The notes beneath the pieces were generated by a model. That model saw only the letters and a list, made by a program, of their open reading frames with translations. It was not told the DNA's origin and did no database searches. Shown in pieces: positions 13,252 through 15,693 of a stretch of 15,693 nucleotides of DNA (within the stretch, counting starts at the first letter, position 1; the number at the start of each line of letters is the position of its first letter). The DNA is taken from positions 1 to 15,693 of the forward strand of contig JBOGED010000110.1 of assembly GCA_050743625.1 (NCBI GenBank). Direction: 5' to 3'. Source of the stretch: JBOGED01 sp050743625. Its GTDB lineage: Bacteria; Actinomycetota; Nitriliruptoria; Euzebyales; Egibacteraceae. Made by a program: the position numbers and the translations under genes.

Positions 13252-15693
13252 GTGGCATTCGAGCCGGTCGATCAGCAGCCCGACCTGTCCGCTTTGGAGA
13301 AGCGGATACTGGAGCGTTGGCGGGAGCGTGACGTGTTCCGCCGATCGTTGGAGCGCACCGCTGGCGGGCCGCTGTTTTGCTTCTACGAGGGGCCGCCCAC
13401 CGCCAATGGGCGCCCGGGGGTGCACCACGTGGAAGCCCGGGTATTCAAGGACATCTTTCCTCGCTATCGCACGATGAGGGGCAATCACGTGCCCCGTATG
13501 GCGGGGTGGGACTGCCACGGCATCCCGGTGGAGCTCGAGGTCGAGAAGCAGCTCGGGTTCAACCGGAAGACCCAGATCGAGGAGTACGGCGTCGCCGCCT
13601 TCAACGCGCGCTGCCGCGAGTCGGTCACCCGCTATGTGGACGATTGGGAGCGGCTGACCGAGCGGATCGGGTTCTGGGTCGACACCGACGGCGCGTATTG
13701 GACGATGTCCACGGAATACGTCGAGAGCGTCTGGTGGTCGTTAAAGGAGCTGTTCGACCGCGAGCTGCTCTACGAGGATTACCGGATCGTTCCCTATTGC
13801 CCCCGGTGCGGCACGGCGCTCTCCGATCATGAGGTCGCCCAGGGCTACCAGCAGACGGAGCACCCCAGCATCTACGTCCGGCTGCCCGTGGAGACCGGAC
13901 CACTGGCTGGCGAAGGTGCCGACCTGCTGATCTGGACGACGATGCCGTGGACGTTGATCTCGAACACCGCCGCGGCTGTCGGCGAGAACATCCGCTACGT
14001 GCTCGCCCGCGGCGGTCGCGCGGGGGACCGACCGGTCGTCCTCGCGGCCGATCGCCTCGCCGACGCCCTCGGCGACGGTGCGGAGATCCTCCGCGACGCC
14101 GCGCTCGACGAGTTGATCGACGCGCGCTATCGCGCTCCCTTCGACTTCGTCGGACCTGGCTCGGCCGACGACCCCGGCGGCGACGCGTCCTCGTGGCGCT
14201 ACGTCGTCGTGGGCGACTTCGTCAAGACCGACGAGGGCAGCGGGATCGTGCACACGGGAGCGGCATTCGGCGAGGACGACATGCGCCTGGCCCGCGAGCA
14301 CGGCATGCCCGTGGTCACGCCGGTGAACGCGGAAGGGCGCTTCGACGAGCGTGTGGACGCGTACGCGGGAATGTTCGTCATGGACACGCACGCGCGGATC
14401 ATCGACGACCTGCGCGATGCCGGGCTGTTGGTGCACGCCGGCACGTACACGCATACGTATCCGTTCTGCTGGCGCTGCAAGACGCCGCTCCTCTACTACG
14501 CCAAGCTGTCCTGGTACATCGCCACCACGCGCTTCCGCGACCGGTTGTTGCGGGAGAACGCGGAGGTCGACTGGCGCCCACCACACATCCGTGACGGCCG
14601 CTACGGCAACTGGCTGGAGAACAACGTCGACTGGGCGCTCTCACGCGAGCGCTACTGGGGCACGCCACTGCCGTTCTGGCGCTGTGGCGACTGCGGCCAT
14701 ACGGTCGCGGTCGGCTCGCTCGCTGAGCTGGGGAAGCGAGCCGGCACCGACCTGTCCGCGCTGGACCCACACCGCCCGTACGTCGACGACGTGACCTTCG
14801 CGTGCGAGGCATGCGGCGGCCCGATGCACCGCGTGCCGGAGGTCATCGACGCCTGGTACGACTCGGGAGCGATGCCGTTCGCACAGTTCGGCTACCCGCA
14901 CGTGCCCGGGAGCGTCGAGCGGTTCACCGCGATGTTCCCCGCCGACTACACGGCCGAGGGCATCGATCAGACCCGTGGATGGTGGTACTCGCTGGAGGCC
15001 GTCGCGACGCTGCTGTTCGATCGCAGCAGCTACCGGCGTGCGCTGTGTCTCGGGCACATCGTCGACGCCGACGGTCGAAAGATGTCCAAATCCGTCGGTA
15101 ATGTTCTCGATCCATGGATGCTCATCGATACCCACGGCGCGGACGCGCTGCGCTGGCTGCTGGCTGTCGAAGGCAATCCCTGGCAGTCGCGCCGGGTGGG
15201 CGACGAGCCGCTCAGAGAGGTCACGCGCAAGCTGCTGCTGACTGTCTGGAACACCTACTACTTCTTCGTCACCTATGCCCTTCTCGAGGGTTGGGCGCCC
15301 GACCAGGCCGCCCCGGCGATCCCCGACCGGCCGGTGATGGACCGTTGGATCCTGGCCGAGCTTGCCGACGTGACCGCCGAGGCCGACGCCGCGCTAACGG
15401 ATTTCGACGCCACGCGCGCCGGTAGGCGGCTGGCGGGCTTCGCCGACGACCTGTCGAACTGGTATGTACGACGAAGCCGGGGCCGGTTCTGGAACACCGA
15501 CCCGGGTGCGCGGCAGGGCGACACGCAGGCGGCGTTCGCGACGCTCCATGCCTGCTTGACGACATTGGCGGGGCTACTCGCCCCATTCACGCCGTTCCTC
15601 GCCGAGGAGCTGTACGAGAACCTTGTCCGCGGGGTGAATGGCCACGCCGAGGACTCGGTGCACCTGGCCGCCTATCCGGTCCCGGATCGCGCC
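13252..15693 (+). CDS. ileS: Isoleucine-tRNA ligase, 3' end beyond the window
   Basis: Charges tRNA-Ile with isoleucine. From GTG 13252 (GGAGG 5 nt upstream) 814 codons stay open to the last base; the family's long form is about 1030-1060 aa, so roughly the last fifth is missing. Visible features: EGPPTANGRPGVHHVEAR at 46-63, where the HIGH motif reads GVHH (56-59) as in the HHV-type IleS of many Gram-positives; GWDCHGIPVELEVEKQLG; the editing (CP1) region at about 180-390, including TTMPWTLISN; and Cys pairs C183/C186, C406/C409, C478/C481 and C518/C521, which suggest zinc sites. WYDSGAMPF follows, then TRGWWYSL and the KMSKS loop at 610-614 and the start of the anticodon-binding domain. The antisense frames are shadows. 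Confidence in identity is very high. Confidence 0.97.
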   Translation, partial: MAFEPVDQQPDLSALEKRILERWRERDVFRRSLERTAGGPLFCFYEGPPTANGRPGVHHVEARVFKDIFPRYRTMRGNHVPRMAGWDCHGIPVELEVEKQLGFNRKTQIEEYGVAAFNARCRESVTRYVDDWERLTERIGFWVDTDGAYWTMSTEYVESVWWSLKELFDRELLYEDYRIVPYCPRCGTALSDHEVAQGYQQTEHPSIYVRLPVETGPLAGEGADLLIWTTMPWTLISNTAAAVGENIRYVLARGGRAGDRPVVLAADRLADALGDGAEILRDAALDELIDARYRAPFDFVGPGSADDPGGDASSWRYVVVGDFVKTDEGSGIVHTGAAFGEDDMRLAREHGMPVVTPVNAEGRFDERVDAYAGMFVMDTHARIIDDLRDAGLLVHAGTYTHTYPFCWRCKTPLLYYAKLSWYIATTRFRDRLLRENAEVDWRPPHIRDGRYGNWLENNVDWALSRERYWGTPLPFWRCGDCGHTVAVGSLAELGKRAGTDLSALDPHRPYVDDVTFACEACGGPMHRVPEVIDAWYDSGAMPFAQFGYPHVPGSVERFTAMFPADYTAEGIDQTRGWWYSLEAVATLLFDRSSYRRALCLGHIVDADGRKMSKSVGNVLDPWMLIDTHGADALRWLLAVEGNPWQSRRVGDEPLREVTRKLLLTVWNTYYFFVTYALLEGWAPDQAAPAIPDRPVMDRWILAELADVTAEADAALTDFDATRAGRRLAGFADDLSNWYVRRSRGRFWNTDPGARQGDTQAAFATLHACLTTLAGLLAPFTPFLAEELYENLVRGVNGHAEDSVHLAAYPVPDRA

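Noticed and set aside
13741..14586. 281-codon minus-strand open frame inside ileS
   Set aside because: It is a shadow of ileS, with composition mirroring the sense codons and no domain or ribosome binding site.

Overview
The window is high-GC bacterial chromosome. Gene content and order point to an actinobacterium, probably a deep-branching Actinomycetota lineage; the genus cannot be named from the sequence. The clues are the run pdxT-yebC-ruvC-ruvA-ruvB-yajC-(HD)-secD-secF-apt-rel-MBL, the SecD signature with ADS in place of VDAN, the HHV-type IleS, and GTG/TTG starts. This is inference from remembered family and synteny knowledge; no search was run.

Layout: (a) 46-852, plus strand: a UbiA-type membrane prenyltransferase, convergent with everything that follows. 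(b) 860-12760, minus strand: a long gene train read from right to left. It begins with pdxT (vitamin B6) and yebC (regulator/translation factor), then ruvC-ruvA-ruvB (Holliday-junction processing). Next come yajC, an HD-domain hydrolase, secD and secF (membrane protein export). It ends with apt (adenine salvage), a frameshifted ridA-like gene, rel (bifunctional (p)ppGpp enzyme) and a metallo-beta-lactamase-fold hydrolase. Most junctions are 0-50 nt or overlap by one base (TGATG), so much of it is probably co-transcribed. Wider gaps lie at ruvC/ruvA (145 nt), ruvB/yajC (132 nt) and ridA/rel (254 nt). (c) 12871-15693, plus strand: a small Cys-rich protein, then ileS, which runs off the right edge as an open frame of 814 codons.

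Noncoding points of interest: two 34-bp imperfect palindromes flank a perfect 14-bp palindrome between ruvC and ruvA. A structured ileS leader has interlocked inverted repeats ending just before the Shine-Dalgarno. A shared TGCTAnnnT extended -10 pattern occurs upstream of yajC, ruvC and ileS. A palindrome lies upstream of rel, whose start codon is unclear.

The genes are mostly conserved housekeeping functions. I do not see a defence system, prophage, IS element, CRISPR array, rRNA or tRNA. The least characterised parts are the HD hydrolase inside the Sec cluster, the small Cys-rich protein and the intergenic repeats. No gap exceeds 300 bases once the frameshifted ridA (4068-4465) is recognised. 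Bases 1-36 hold only a possible 3' end of an upstream gene and the ribosome binding site of the first gene.
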